64,000 nucleotides of DNA from Zonotrichia leucophrys gambelii (GCF_028769735.1 NC_088188.1:1178001-1242000), one strand, 5' to 3'. Shown: positions 45,940 to 56,814, counted from the stretch's first letter. A program made the numbers and translations. Notes: generated by a model not told the origin, from the sequence alone.

Positions 45940-46600
45940 AAGTTTAATAGAAGGTTCACATAGCATGTATGTGTATGTAAACTTTGAGAGAAGAAATGTT
46001 GACTTAGAAATATTATACAATAGGAGAAATATCATAAAAATAGGAGAAATATTAATAATATTTAAATAAATATTAAATGTATAATAAATCATTATAATTT
46101 TCATTATTATAATACATTTCATAAAATCATTAAATTTAATAGAATATTATTAATACATTTTAATATATTAATATTACATCTAAAATAACATTACTACATA
46201 TTAATATTAATATTAATATTGATATATATTGATATATTATTATGTAAATGGAATCAGAAATAAGTTTTAAAAGACAGTTTTATAAATAAGACTAATATTT
46301 TTAGAGAAATAGAACTATAAAAGATGTATTGTAGTAAGGCTTATAAAAAGTAATTTTAGATAATTAAAGTATTTACAACATAGTGTAACAAAAGTTGATA
46401 GGCTAAGAAACACTTATACTATAATTAAGAAATAATTTTTGATTGTGATAGTGTAAATTATAACATTTCTATTATTTTACTTTTTATATGAGGCTAAAAA
46501 TAGAATAAAAGTTTTTAAAACACTTCTTAGTTACTTTATTTTTGTTATAAAGTGTTATTTTTAACACTTTAATTACATTTATTTTGTATTTTTCAGCTTA
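45940..46600 (+). mobile_element. Very AT-rich degraded LTR-like remnant
   Basis: 46352-46545 aligns with 5491-5690, sharing GAATAAAAGTTTTTAAAACAC, but many C and G positions have become T and A. Upstream, 45990-46250 is almost pure A/T with ATTAATATTAATATT runs. Together they form a 650-bp island far more AT-rich than its surroundings. Confidence 0.55.
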
Positions 46601-46689
46601 ACCCGACAGACCTGAGCTGTCAGTGAGTGGGGGCTGTTCCACTCCTCCTGAGCCTGGAGTGGTGTGGGGAGGTCACACCTCACACCTCA

Positions 46690-46965
46690 GACCAGGCAGG
46701 GGCTCCCCACAGGCCCCAGGAGGGCAGGCTGGGCATCAGGGGGAATTTCTTCCTGGAAAGGGTGGTCAGGCTCTGGAAGGGGCTGCCCAGGGAAAGGTTC
46801 TTCCACCAGAGGGTGCTGGGTACTGCCCAGGGAATGGTCCCAGCCCCGAGGTTGCCAGAGCTCCAGGAGCTGCCAGGGATGCCCAGGGTGGCATCCTCAG
46901 CCAAGGGCTGCATTGGATGATCCCTGGGGGTCCCACTCAACTCAGGATATTCCATGATTCTGTCA
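46690..46965 (+). mobile_element. CR1 LINE 3' fragment
   Basis: 'ggggaatttcttcctgga', 'ggtcaggctctggaaggggc', 'ctgcccagggaaaggttc', 'ggatgatccctgggggtccc' and 'aggatattccatgattctg' at the end. It is a different CR1 subfamily from the CCATGGCAGGG type. Confidence 0.75.
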
Positions 46966-47278
46966 TCTACAAGGACTTTCTTAACTATGAAAAAGTTCTA
47001 AAGCCATTTAAAGGTTTTTTTCCCCAATGGAAGCTCCTGCTCAGCACCTCCAGGACAGCTCAGGTAGGGATTCCCTTCCCATGCCCCTGGGATTGCCCAC
47101 CCTGGCCCCAAGGGGGTCCCAGAGCTGGGAGGTGCTGCTGGAGGCAAAGACTCTCTGCAGCAGCCCTGCAAGTCCTTTAGGCAGCCCCAAGCCCCCTCTC
47201 TGCCATTCCAAGCCTTCCAAGTGAAGCTCCAACCCCAGCCCAGCCCCACTCCCATCTCCCCCTCTCTCATTCCCAGGG

Positions 47279-47716
47279 GTTGGATAACCACCACCCCATG
47301 GATAATCACCACCCCATGGATAACCACCACACCATGGATAACCACCACACTATGGATAACCACCACCCCATGGATAACCACCACACCATGGATAACCACC
47401 ACACCATGGATAACCACCACCCCATGGATAATCACCACATCATGGATAACCACCACACTATGGATAACCACCACACCATGGATAACCACCACACCAGGGA
47501 TAACCACCACACCATGGATAATCACCATCCCATGGATAAACACCACCCCATGTATAACCACCACACTATGGATAACCACCACACCATGGATAACCACCAA
47601 CCCATGGATAATCACCAACCCATGGATAACCACCACACCAGGGATAACCACCACACCATGGATAATCACCACACCATGGATAATCACCACACCATGGATG
47701 ATCACCACACCATGGA
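47279..47716. repeat. 18-bp minisatellite (ATGGATAACCACCACACC)
   Basis: About 24 units of ATGGATAACCACCACACC with few variants (AATCACC, CACCCC, CAGGGA). The unit length of 18 keeps several frames open on both strands (228 residues plus, 272 minus). The predicted peptides are simple repeats such as MDNHHT and carry no domain, so no gene is proposed. Confidence 0.95.
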
Positions 47717-48364
47717 CTGCCTGCAGTGCCTCTCCCAGAGGCTTTGGAACCCCCCTGCTCCCAAGGGAATCTGGGCTTTCCTTGGGGAAGGCAGAGCCCA
47801 ACCCAGGACACCCCATCCTTCAGCCTGTGCCCCACACTGTGAGCAGGGATCTGGCACTGGCTGCAGAGGAAATCCAGATTTCCCTGGGGTTTGTCCCTGA
47901 GCCATAGGACAGGATCATCCCTCTGGGTGCTCCAGGGGTGTCTGGTTTGGGAATTTCAGGCCTTTTGCCCCAGATGCTCTTTCCAAAGGGCAGATTTATA
48001 ATTCCTCCCTTCTTGTGTCTCCTCCTGGGTTCCTTTCCCCCTTTTTGAAGTCCTCCCTGTCACTTATGGTGTGCAGAGATGTCTCTAATAAAGAGCTCCC
48101 AAGTAGTTCAGGCAGAGTTCTGGAAGCTCACAGGATTTCTGTGCTGGAAAAGTCCAAGGCTGTCAAGACCCAGGAATTCCCAGTGCTGATGCTTTTGCAG
48201 CTTGCACAGCACTGTGTGACCTCTGGCTGCCCCAGATTCCAGTTTTCCCCAGAGACTTCCAGCCCTCCCTTGTGTCCCACCACGGAGCTCTCAGAGGTCA
48301 GGCTTTCCTCCTTGCCTGTTATTGCAGACATTGAGAGACAGGACATGGAGCTGCTGGAATCCTG

Positions 48365-48690
48365 AAGAAGCCATGAGGATGCTCCAGGTGCCAGGCTGGC
48401 AGAGCTGGGGGTGCTCACCTGGAGAGGGGAAGGCTCCAGAGACACATCAGAGCCCCTTCCAGAGCCTAAAGGGGGTTCATAAAAAAGAGGGAAAGGGACT
48501 TTTGATATGGGCAGATACTGACAGGACAGAGGGGAACAGATTTAAATTAAAAAATGAGAGATTTAGATTAGATATTGGGAAGGAATTGTTCCTGTGGGGC
48601 AGGGAAGGAAGGCCCTGGCACAGGGAGCTGTACCCTGAGGGTGCCTGGGCACAGCCTCCAGCTCTGTGCCCCCTCAGCTGGGGTGAACAA
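48365..48690 (+). mobile_element. CR1 LINE 3' fragment
   Basis: 'aggctggcagagctgggggtg', 'ctcacctggagaggggaagg', 'ttagattagatattgggaag' and 'gaaggccctggcacaggga'. CR1 in plus orientation; the terminal repeat is missing. Confidence 0.75.
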
Positions 48691-48949
48691 AAAGCATTTT
48701 TAAACCTTTAGGGAAGACAGGCTTAGCCTGCCCGGGTAAATTTTCACCTAAAGCCACGCTCTCAGCAGGGGCAGGTCTGGGAGAGCCTCATCCAAAAGTC
48801 ATTTCTGGCCCCATTTGGGAATTCCAGCCCCGTAGAGATGTCCTGGACTTTGCCATCCCCTGTGACAGCCCTGCAGACCAGCCAGGCTGTTTTTTGGTTT
48901 TCAGGCACAAGGTGGCAGTGGGAGAGCAGCTTTCCGTTTTCCTCTCCCT

Positions 48950-49052
48950 TCTTTCCCTTTCCCTTTCCCTTTCCCTTTCCCTTTCCCTTTCCCTTTCCCT
49001 TTCCCTTTCCCTTTCCCTTTCCCCTTTCCCCTTTCTCCTTTCCCCTTTCCCT
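48950..49052. repeat. (CCCTTT)n hexanucleotide tract
   Basis: About 12 perfect CCCTTT units up to 49020, then CCCCTTT variants. It is pure pyrimidine on the plus strand and has mirror symmetry. Confidence 0.95.
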
Positions 49053-49228
49053 CATGCCCTGGCCAGCACAGCCCAGCCCGGGCATCCCCAGTGCCCCCAT
49101 TCTTAAACCCCAAATCCCACCCCACAGGTTCCCCCTCTGTGCAGGAAATCCCATCCCTGTGAGCCCCGTGGGGTTCAGACCCTGCTCTGGCAGGATCCCC
49201 CCACAGACACGGATGTGGGTCCAGCCAG

Positions 49229-49872
49229 ACACGTCCTGCCAGTGTCACCCAGGGCACCAAACCTGTCCCTGCCAGTGTCACCCTGGGTACCAAACCCATC
49301 GTTGCCATCCTGGGCACCAAACCCATCCTGACAGTTTCATCCTGGGCACCAAACCTGTCACTGCGGGTACCAAACCCATCGTTGCCATCCTGGGCACCAA
49401 ACCCATCACTGCCAGTGTCACCCTGGGCACCAAACCTGTCCCTGCCAGTGTCACCCCAGGGCACCAAACCTGCCACTGCCAGTGCCACCCTGGGTACCAA
49501 ACCCATCGTTGCCATCCTGGGCACCAAACCCATCCCTGCCAGTTCCATCCTGGGCACCAAACCTGTCATTATCACCCCAGGGCACCAAACCCATCCCTGC
49601 CAGTGCCACCCTGGGCACCAAACCTGTCATTATCACCCCGGGCACCAAACCCAACCCTGCCAGTGCCACCCTGGGCACCAAACCTGTCATTATCACCCCA
49701 GGCACCAAACCCATCGCTGCCAGTGCCACCTTGGGCACCAAACCTGTCACTGCCACCCCAGGGCACCAAACCCGCCACTGCCAGTGCCACCCTGGGTACC
49801 AAACCCATTGTTGCCATCCTGGGCACCAAACCCATCCCTGCCAGTGCCACCCTGGGCACCAGACCCACCACA
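49229..49872. repeat. Minisatellite, alternating 27- and 33-bp units (GGCACCAAACC)
   Basis: About 20 units with core CTGGGCACCAAACC, followed either by TGTCACTGCCAGTGCCACC (33 bp) or by CATCGTTGCCATC (27 bp). The two unit lengths are mixed in a patterned order. It is open in long frames (up to 355 residues), which are by-products. Confidence 0.9.
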
Positions 49873-50964
49873 CTCCCACGTTTCCCCATTTCCCTGCTCT
49901 CCTGAGCTGTCCCAGGGCACTGGGCATGGGGCACCCCCCACCTTGTGTGACCTCCCTGCCCTCCTCCTTCCTCTGCCCTGGTGATGTCCCCAGCAAGCTC
50001 ACCCATCCTCTTCCAGGCCACTCCGGCTCTTGGGGTTTCTGGCTGTTTTGGAGCAAGTTTTATTGTTTTAAACTGATTTATTTTCTACCTGCCAGCACCT
50101 CAGTGGTGTGAGTGCTGTGAGCATGTCCTGAGACATGGGGAAAGGCCCCTCTTGGCTGGCACCAGGGTCCCTGGCCAAGGGGCACCAGCACCTGCCCGGG
50201 GCCACTTGGGAGGGGGAACAGCCCTGGGGCATGCAGGACAATGGGCAGGGATGGGGACACCCGGGAGCCCCTGCAGAGGGACAGGGAGTGGCTTTGTGGT
50301 GACAGCAGTGCCCTGTGGCACCTCCCAGGTGAGAGTTGGGCGGAGCTGAGGGCTGTAGAGGGAATATGAACACAGCAGGTGTTCAGAGATCCCTGTGGTT
50401 CAAGGGGATGCAGGGAAAACCCCAAATCCAGCAAGGAATAAAGCATCCACCTCCTCCCTGGCTCTCCAGGGGCTCCCGGATGGGAAGTGAGGTGAACACA
50501 CTGCTCTCAGGCATCTCCTTGGGGCAGGACCAGCTCTGCCCTGCTCCAGGAGCATTCCCAAACCCCTTCCCAGCCTCCATCCCTCCCCTCAGGTGCTGCA
50601 GCTCCATCCTGCCCAGCCTGGGGCACGCAGGGTCTGTCCTGATGAACACCCAGAGCTGAGGCAGGCAGGGAAGCTGGGAAATAACAGTCATGAACCATTT
50701 TAAACACTGCTGAGAGGAGCAGGAGCCTCCCAGGCAGTTTTCCAGCCCAGTGGTTCCAACAAGCTCTTGGTGTGTTTACACACAAATAACAATAATTAAA
50801 GCAAACCCAACAGAACCACGGGTGCTCCCACCACATCACAGCCAGGAAAATAAAACCCTCTGGAAAACAATCACACCTTTTCCCTGCTGCTCAGAGCCTC
50901 ACACGGGTCCAGGCATTGAGTGAGACATTCTAGGATGCAGTTACACAGGGTAACTAATCCCACT

Positions 50965-51125
50965 TCTCCAAGGAAGAAGATCCCCAGGGAATGGGCACAG
51001 CCCTGAGGCTCCAGGAGCTGCCAGGGATGCCAGACTGGGGTTGTTGGGGTGTCTGTGCAGGGCCAGAACTGCACTGATGATCCCTGGCGGTCCCTTCCAG
51101 GGTATTCTGTAGTTCCAGGAAAGCT
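50965..51125 (+). mobile_element. CR1 LINE 3' fragment
   Basis: 'ccctgaggctccaggagctg', 'ccagggatgccagactgggg', 'tgatgatccctggcggtcc' and 'ttccagggtattctgtagttcc' at the end. Same subfamily as 46690-46965. Confidence 0.7.
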
Positions 51126-51438
51126 TCATCCCTCTTGCCCAGGATGGGAGCAGGAGGAGTTTTGGCTCCAGGCGTGGCTGAGTCCCCTCAAGGAGCAGGA
51201 GCAGCATTTTTGGCTGGATTTGCCCCAGTGCAGCTCAACAGCACAATCACAGAGAAATGGGGGAGTGGATTACAGGGGAGTGGATTACTGTCCATAATTT
51301 CCTACACAAACCTGTGGGGTAGGGGAAACCCCTCCTTAAAACATGAAAAGCAGCTGGTTGATCCCAAGGTTTTAAGGTTTAAAGACTCTGGTAATAAATG
51401 TTTTATCTCCTGCGTCTTTCCAGGGAGGTTTGCAGCAC

Positions 51439-51914
51439 TGTGGGCCCCTCATTCCATGGGCCATCGAATATCAGAATAAATCACACAGACTCCATTTTCT
51501 TATTGGTGGGAAAAAACCCCTTCTTTATTCACACAACTCCTTTTTATACAGTTTTACAGACCTTGTGTGGGACTCCAGTTGGTCAGGATCTTACTTGCCA
51601 ATTACTTTATTGGTTGTTATTCTAAAACCAAGTTATTCTAGTAACAAGTTGTTTCCCTGTATTGATTGGTCACTCAAACCTTGGTGTGTATGTGCAGGAA
51701 AACTTGTTTGTGAGAGATAGAAAAATGAAAACTAATGGTGCAAAACCAGTTTATACAGGTGCTGTTGCCTGTTTTTTACCCAGGAATAGATTATGTTAAC
51801 AAACTGCTCACACCAGGATTGCTTTCACATGGGAACTTGCAAAGGGCTGAAATAACAGAGCAGGCCTCATTTTATGAGGCCTTTCTCTTACAATTTTTCT
51901 GCCTTACTGCAACA
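51439..51914 (-). mobile_element. LTR (about 476 bp)
   Basis: Starts TGTGGGCCCCTC and ends TTACTGCAACA. The minus strand begins TGTTGCAGTAAGGCAG and carries GAATAAAGAAGGGG as poly(A) signal. No matching target-site duplication was found, so edges could be off by a few bases. Confidence 0.65.
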
Positions 51915-52194
51915 ATCAAATATTAAGGAACATCTTAAGCAGCATTTTTCCCTCCTCACCCTGCAACTCCAACTCTTCTGTAATTCCTGCCAGACTGAGA
52001 AGTGAATCCCCCTTCTCTGCCTGCCGCTGGTGCACCCTGGAAAAGGAAATTGGTGTTAACAGGGATGGGTGAGGGCTGGGAGAAGATTTCAGGTGCATTC
52101 CCTGCTCCCTGGCAGGACTGGTGAGCAGCCAGCTCCACATCCCAGCACGCTCCCCACATTCTGGTTTCGGGATGTGCATCTCAGGAAAATACAT

Positions 52195-52640
52195 TGTGAA
52201 AAACACGTTCACTCTCCGTTCACCCTGTGAAAATGTAAAAAGTTTAATAAAGGACAATAGGAGACAAGGACCATGGAGCAAATATGTGAAAAACACGTTC
52301 ACTCTCCTGTGAAAATGTAAAAAGTTTAATCAAGGACAATGGGAGACAAGGACCATAGAGCAAAGGTTATTAGGGTTGGCACTCAGCCAACAGCACTCTG
52401 CCATTTTTGGGGATACCCCTTAAATACCTTTTAATTACATCAGCCTGTTGCATATTCATAGACCCCTATGCATATCCATAAACTAGTTTACATTTTCCAG
52501 GATTATTTTACATGGCCCCTCCTTGATCTGCCTTTTCAGAGCATGTGTGTTTCTTGGCTGTGGTTTTGGCTCCTCTTTATCACTTCCAGTTTGGGCCTTG
52601 GTCCATTCTTTCCCCAGAGGGTTGTAAGAAACAACTGCTC
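52195..52640 (-). mobile_element. LTR with a duplicated 90-bp end
   Basis: TGTGAAAAACACGTTCACTC occurs at 52195 and again at 52285, each followed by the same GTAAAAAGTTTAAT and GGACAA...GAGACAAGGACCAT block. The R/U5-like end is therefore tandemly duplicated with a 90-bp period. The rest to about 52640 is single. Minus orientation by analogy with 53242-53895; the right edge is approximate. Confidence 0.6.
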
Positions 52641-53165
52641 TCTTTGAAAATTGAAAGATTTTTATTAAACCTTGACAAAAATACAACAAAAGGACTATAT
52701 AAGGAAAAAGCTGCATGCTGAGAACTGCCCCTCATGAATACCACATGGCCAGTTCATCTTCAAGCTGGATGCTCAGTCTTTTATACCCCTGGGGGTTGCA
52801 TCAGCCAGCCCTGGCCCCTCCCAAGGTCTGTCAGTCAGCTCTTCTGTGCCATTTATCAGTGCAGACAGCTTTGTACCTGGATTGGAGCTCAGGTGTTGCC
52901 ATGCCCACCCCCTGAGCACCCCCAAGCTTTTCCATTCCCACCTGGCCCATGCCAGGGACACCTGTGCAGCTTCTTTGTGCCTGTCCTGGACAGCCCAGGC
53001 TGTGTGATGGCAACAATACAGGGGGAAAGGGAACTGTGGGGAGAACAGAGGGCATCTAAACTACAATAACATAACTGTACATCACTAAAGCTTTTCTTAA
53101 TATTCACACAATAGTCATCCCTTAATTGTGACAGCCAATCATCTCATTATCCATCTATAACAGGG
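52641..53165 (-). mobile_element. Probable LTR
   Basis: Minus strand has AATAAA opposite TTTTTATTAAACC (about 52651). It shares TTGGAGCTCAGG and the general order with 56112-56399. The body is GC-rich; edges are approximate. Confidence 0.5.
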
Positions 53166-53241
53166 TGAGTGCTGATGGTTGGCAGATCTGTACAGGTGTC
53201 TTCATTCTGTGTTCATAGGATCCTCACTGTGTTATCCCATC

Positions 53242-53895
53242 TGTGAAAAACGCCAATCACTTGTTTTGAAAATTTAAAAAGTTTAATTGTAATAAAATAG
53301 TTATAAAATAGTACTGTAATTAGAGTAATAATAATTTGGACAATTTGGATTAGGATAATATGAGACAATAAAAACGAAGCGTTATGGACAGTCCAGGTAC
53401 CTCTTTCTGGGCAAAATAAGCCCGAAAAAGGACCCACATTAACAGAGGATTAACCCTTAAAAGCAACAGCCTGTTGCGTATTCATACACCTCATCCATGA
53501 TGCATAAATTCCATTCAAACACAGGATTCTGTCTGGGCAGTGTCAGCTTCTTCCTCTGAATCCTGATTGTGTCTTCATGGCTGAGCCATGCAGGAAGAAG
53601 TTCATTTCTTCTGATAATGGACCAATAAATTCTCTTTCTTTGAAAGATTTAGGTGTCCTGTGGCTACTATCTGGTGCAAATACCTCATTCCTTTCTTAAA
53701 AAAAATCCCACATACAGGGTTGCTATTTTAACTACAAAAATTAAATTTTAACTACAAAACTACATTTACCATACTATTAAAATGTTAACATAGCCCTACT
53801 TAAAAAATTAATACAGCATAAATTTCTAACATAACACATATAATATTCATTTTAATATTTGCGAAAATCCAATCATAAAATATGCATTTTTCACA
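53242..53895 (-). mobile_element. Solo LTR (654 bp), one arm of an inverted pair
   Basis: Starts TGTGAAAAACGCC and ends GCATTTTTCACA, with a 4-bp duplication CATC (53238-53241 and 53896-53899). It is the same family as 55050-55671 in the opposite direction, sharing CAAGTGATTGGC and its complement. A 4-bp duplication fits a class I element. Confidence 0.8.
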
Positions 53896-53899
53896 CATC

Positions 53900-54587
53900 C
53901 AGGCAGGCATTTTAACACAAGCACACTGATATCAGCTCTTTCACTATGTCCTAGGGCGACGTTATGATGCTTGTATCCCCATTGGTGTGTTCTGTTCATG
54001 CTGGATATCATGTTCTGTGCCTTCAAGACTGGCTCTAAGGAGCAGAGTTTTGTTTTGGTTTTGCTCTCAGCCGCTTCCCCACAGCTGGCGGGGCACAGAG
54101 ACAGGGCAGTACATGGTGCTGCTTTTGCTTTTTGCTTCTTGCTTCTGCTTTCTGCTGCTTTTTGCTTCTGCTCATTAGTCAGTTTAGCTAAGCAGTCTGA
54201 ATTTTCCCTGGACTGTTTCTCCTTTCCCTTTTTTGGACCAACTGGAGCCTGCTCCCGACTGGGCCCTGGGAACACCGAGAGTTTGCACCTTGTGGCTGCA
54301 GCAGCTGCCCCAGCACAGGAGGGACTGAGAACAGAGCCACCACCCCCAGAGAGACTTTCTGAATTTGTTCTGAATTTGTCATCTTTGTCAGAGCGGTGAC
54401 AGAGTGGTGTCATCTGGTATTGTTCATTCTGTGTGCTGGGGGTGCTGTGCCTGGTAAATAAACAGGTTCTTTCCACTTCTCTCCAAGGAATCCTTCCCAA
54501 CCTGATTGTGGGCAGGGGCTGTGTGGGTTTGCTTTCTGGAGGGGCCCCTTTGGAGGTTTTCTACCAAACTTGTCCTAAACCAGGACA
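53900..54587 (+). mobile_element. LTR, plus orientation
   Basis: Recognised from a songbird LTR: 'gactggctctaaggagcag', 'ggttttgctctcagccgc', 'gcggtgacagagtggtgtca', a poly(A) signal GGTAAATAAACAGG (about 54456) and the end CCTAAACCAGGACA at 54587. The start is uncertain. A 217-residue minus-strand frame here is a by-product. Confidence 0.6.
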
Positions 54588-54925
54588 TTTACCTAATCCC
54601 ATTGGGATGAATATTACTTCGGTAAAGCAATTGTTGCTTCGTCAGGACTTAACTGAAATATTGGAGAAGATAAAGAAGAATGAACAGAAAGCCCTGGTAA
54701 CTGTTCACCACAAGGTGAAAAAATACACCATGTCATAGAGAGAGTAAGGAAAGATGCTGAACACAGGTGGTGGGATACTCCTTTTGGGTGGTCACCTGCT
54801 GCCACAAGTGTCCTGAACAATATGTGTCATCCCATCATTGTCCTTTTGAGTTTTGTTTTGTGTGGGTTTGCTTTCTGGAGAGGCCCTTTTGGAGGTTTTC
54901 TCCTAAATTTGCCCTAAACCAGGAC
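54588..54925 (+). pseudogene. Degraded endogenous retrovirus env (TM) remnant with an LTR end
   Basis: The plus strand (about 54607-54735) encodes a short helical segment rich in L, I and K, followed after in-frame stops by a tryptophan-rich motif WW..PFGWSP (about 54760-54785). This resembles the membrane-proximal part of a retroviral transmembrane envelope subunit. The reading frame is broken by at least two stops (TAG and TAA near 54736-54748). A second copy of the LTR end (GTGTGGGTTTGCTTTCTGG to ACCAGGACA) closes it at 54858-54925. Nothing functional remains. The family assignment is tentative. Confidence 0.4.
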
Positions 54926-55049
54926 ATATGTCTAAGCTTAATTAACAACAGAAATAAAAGCTGTATCTTTATAACAAAGTTACTTTAATATCACACATAG
55001 AGAATCCATTTTAACATTTGCAACAAGCCAATATTATAATGTGTGTCTA

Positions 55050-55671
55050 TGTGAAAAATGCGCATTTTATGATTGGCTTTTCACAGATATTTAAATGAAT
55101 ATTATATGTGTTATGTTAGAATGTTATGCTGTATTAATCCTCTTAAGTTGTGTGTTAAATATAGTTTTAAGTTATAACATAATGTTAAAATAGAAACTAT
55201 GCTAGGTAAGATACTTTTTATAAAGAAAGGACTCACAGTGAGATAGCGGCCACAGCACACCTAAATCTTTCAGAGAAAGAGAATTTAGTGCTCCATTATC
55301 AGAAGAAACGAACTTCTTCCTGCCTGCTCAGACCTGAAGATGCAGTCTGGATTCAGAGAAAGAAGCTGACACTGCCCAGACAGAATCCTGTGCTTGAATG
55401 GAATTTATGCATCATGGATGAGGTGAATGAATATGCAACAGGCTGTTGCTTTTAAGGGTTAATCCTCTGTTAACGTGGGTCCTTTTTCGGGCTTATGTTG
55501 CCCAGAAAGAGGTACCTGCACTGTCCCTAACTCTTTGTTTGTACTGTTTCATATTATCCTAATCTCAATTGTTCAAATTTTTATTACTCTAATTATATTG
55601 CTATTTTAATAACCATTTTATTATGATGAAACTTTTAAAATTTTCAAAACAAGTGATTGGCATTTTTCACA
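55050..55671 (+). mobile_element. Solo LTR (622 bp), other arm of the inverted pair
   Basis: Starts TGTGAAAAATGCGC and ends GGCATTTTTCACA. The flanks TCTA (55046-55049) and TCTG (55672-55675) differ at one of four bases. Just before it, 54985-55049 resembles the same LTR start in reverse, making an imperfect palindrome centred near 55045. Confidence 0.75.
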
Positions 55672-55689
55672 TCTGTAACACTGTTCTGC

Positions 55690-56060
55690 CTGGGCTCGCT
55701 CTGCTGCCAGCAGCAGCAGTGATTAATCTGCGATCTCCGGAGCTGTGAGATATCCATCAAAGGCCTGAGGAGAGGGCCTGCCGCTATTGAAACAGTTTAA
55801 CCACTGATGGCATTATAATTATCTCGCTATCAACTGCAACAAAGCCGCTCGGCAGGAGCTGCTCCGCTTAAACGCAGGAGGTCAAGGGAATTACCCGAGC
55901 GGGAAGGGAAGGGAGAGCCGGCCTGGCTCGGAGGATTGCCGATAATTAATGGCAATTATAATTGATAGTGGGGCCGAGCTCTTGTCAGGCCACTGGGTCA
56001 CACACTCAGCGGCTGGATGGGCTCTTCTGGCTCTTCCCAGCGAGGATTTGGGATGAGTGA
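55690..56060. other. Candidate conserved non-coding element
   Basis: Repeat-free between two LTRs. It contains dense homeodomain-type cores (GATTAATC, CATTATAATTATC, CGATAATTAATGG, GGCAATTATAATTG) in a CpG-containing context (GCCGCTCGGCAGG, CCCGAGCGGGAAGG). Such a mix is typical of deeply conserved developmental enhancers. No alignment could be run. Confidence 0.4.
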
Positions 56061-56111
56061 AGCCTCTGCACCAAACGTGAAGGGCTCCTGGCTCCAGGGT
56101 GTGAGAAATGA

Positions 56112-56399
56112 TACTCATTTCCAAGACATTTAAAAGGTTTATTAAAACCTTATCAAAAACACAATGGCAGAGTGAATAGAGAAAATATTACAGCACTGGG
56201 AGCAGAGGATTTTCCCACCATGTGCTCACCCACACCATGGAGGTTTCACCTTTTAACCCTTTAGCTCCCCCAAAGTTCTGTCCACAGACTGCTCCTTCCC
56301 TGCCCAGTGCTGGAGATCCCTGCCTGACACCTTGATTGGAGCTCAGGGGCTGCCACAGGAACGAGTGACCCTCCCAAATGTCCCCAACCCAGGGCACCC
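56112..56399 (-). mobile_element. LTR fragment, cut by later LTR insertions
   Basis: Minus-strand AATAAA opposite GGTTTATTAAAACC (about 56139-56152). It shares TTGGAGCTCAGGGGCTGCCA with 52641-53165. Its continuation appears to lie between and after the LTRs at 56400 and 56815. Confidence 0.5.
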
Positions 56400-56761
56400 T
56401 GTGGGGTTTTCAGGGTCCCCCGTGGCAGGAAGGAAAGGATGAATCTCCATGTTCTTAGGAGGCTAATATATTATTCTACTCTACTCTACTCTATTCTATT
56501 CTATTCTTACAGAAGGCTTAATAAGATACTAATGAAAAACCCCTGACTCTCTCCAGAGTCCTGACACAGCTGGACCATGATTGGTCATTAAGTAAAAACA
56601 ATTAACATGTTGTATAAACAATCTCCAGCCATATTCCAACACAACGAAACACAGGAAAAGCAAATGAGATAATATTGTTTTCCTTTTTCTCTGAGGCTTC
56701 TCAGCTTCCCAGGAGAAGAATCCTGGGCAAAGAGGCTTTTTCAGAAAATATGACAGTGACA
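56400..56761 (-). mobile_element. Solo LTR
   Basis: Starts TGTGGGGTTTTCAGGGTCCC and ends ATATGACAGTGACA. Same family as 42672-43508 (shared AGTCCTGACACAGCTGGAC and CTGAGGCTTCTCAGCTT). Contains a pentamer run CTCTA/TTCTA at about 56472-56506. Target-site duplication not clear. Confidence 0.75.
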
Positions 56762-56814
56762 CCTGTGATCATTGACAGTGATCTCATCCTTTTCCCCCTG
56801 TATTGTATTTTTGG

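Noticed and set aside
46998..47816. 272-residue minus-strand frame with VVIHG repeats
   Set aside because: A by-product of the 18-bp minisatellite, open on both strands at once.
48838..49905. 355-residue open frame on the plus strand with PFPFPF and CHPGHQTHPCQ-type repeats
   Set aside because: It is produced by a CCCTTT tract and a minisatellite whose unit lengths are multiples of three; it shows no protein-like features.
53847..54500. 217-residue minus-strand frame rich in K, E and A
   Set aside because: It lies antisense in a recognised plus-strand LTR; same-length frames are expected from such GC-rich U3 sequence.
54433..54738. A possibly intact env gene
   Set aside because: Only a short TM-like piece remains, with stops and no surface subunit, so it is listed as a broken remnant.
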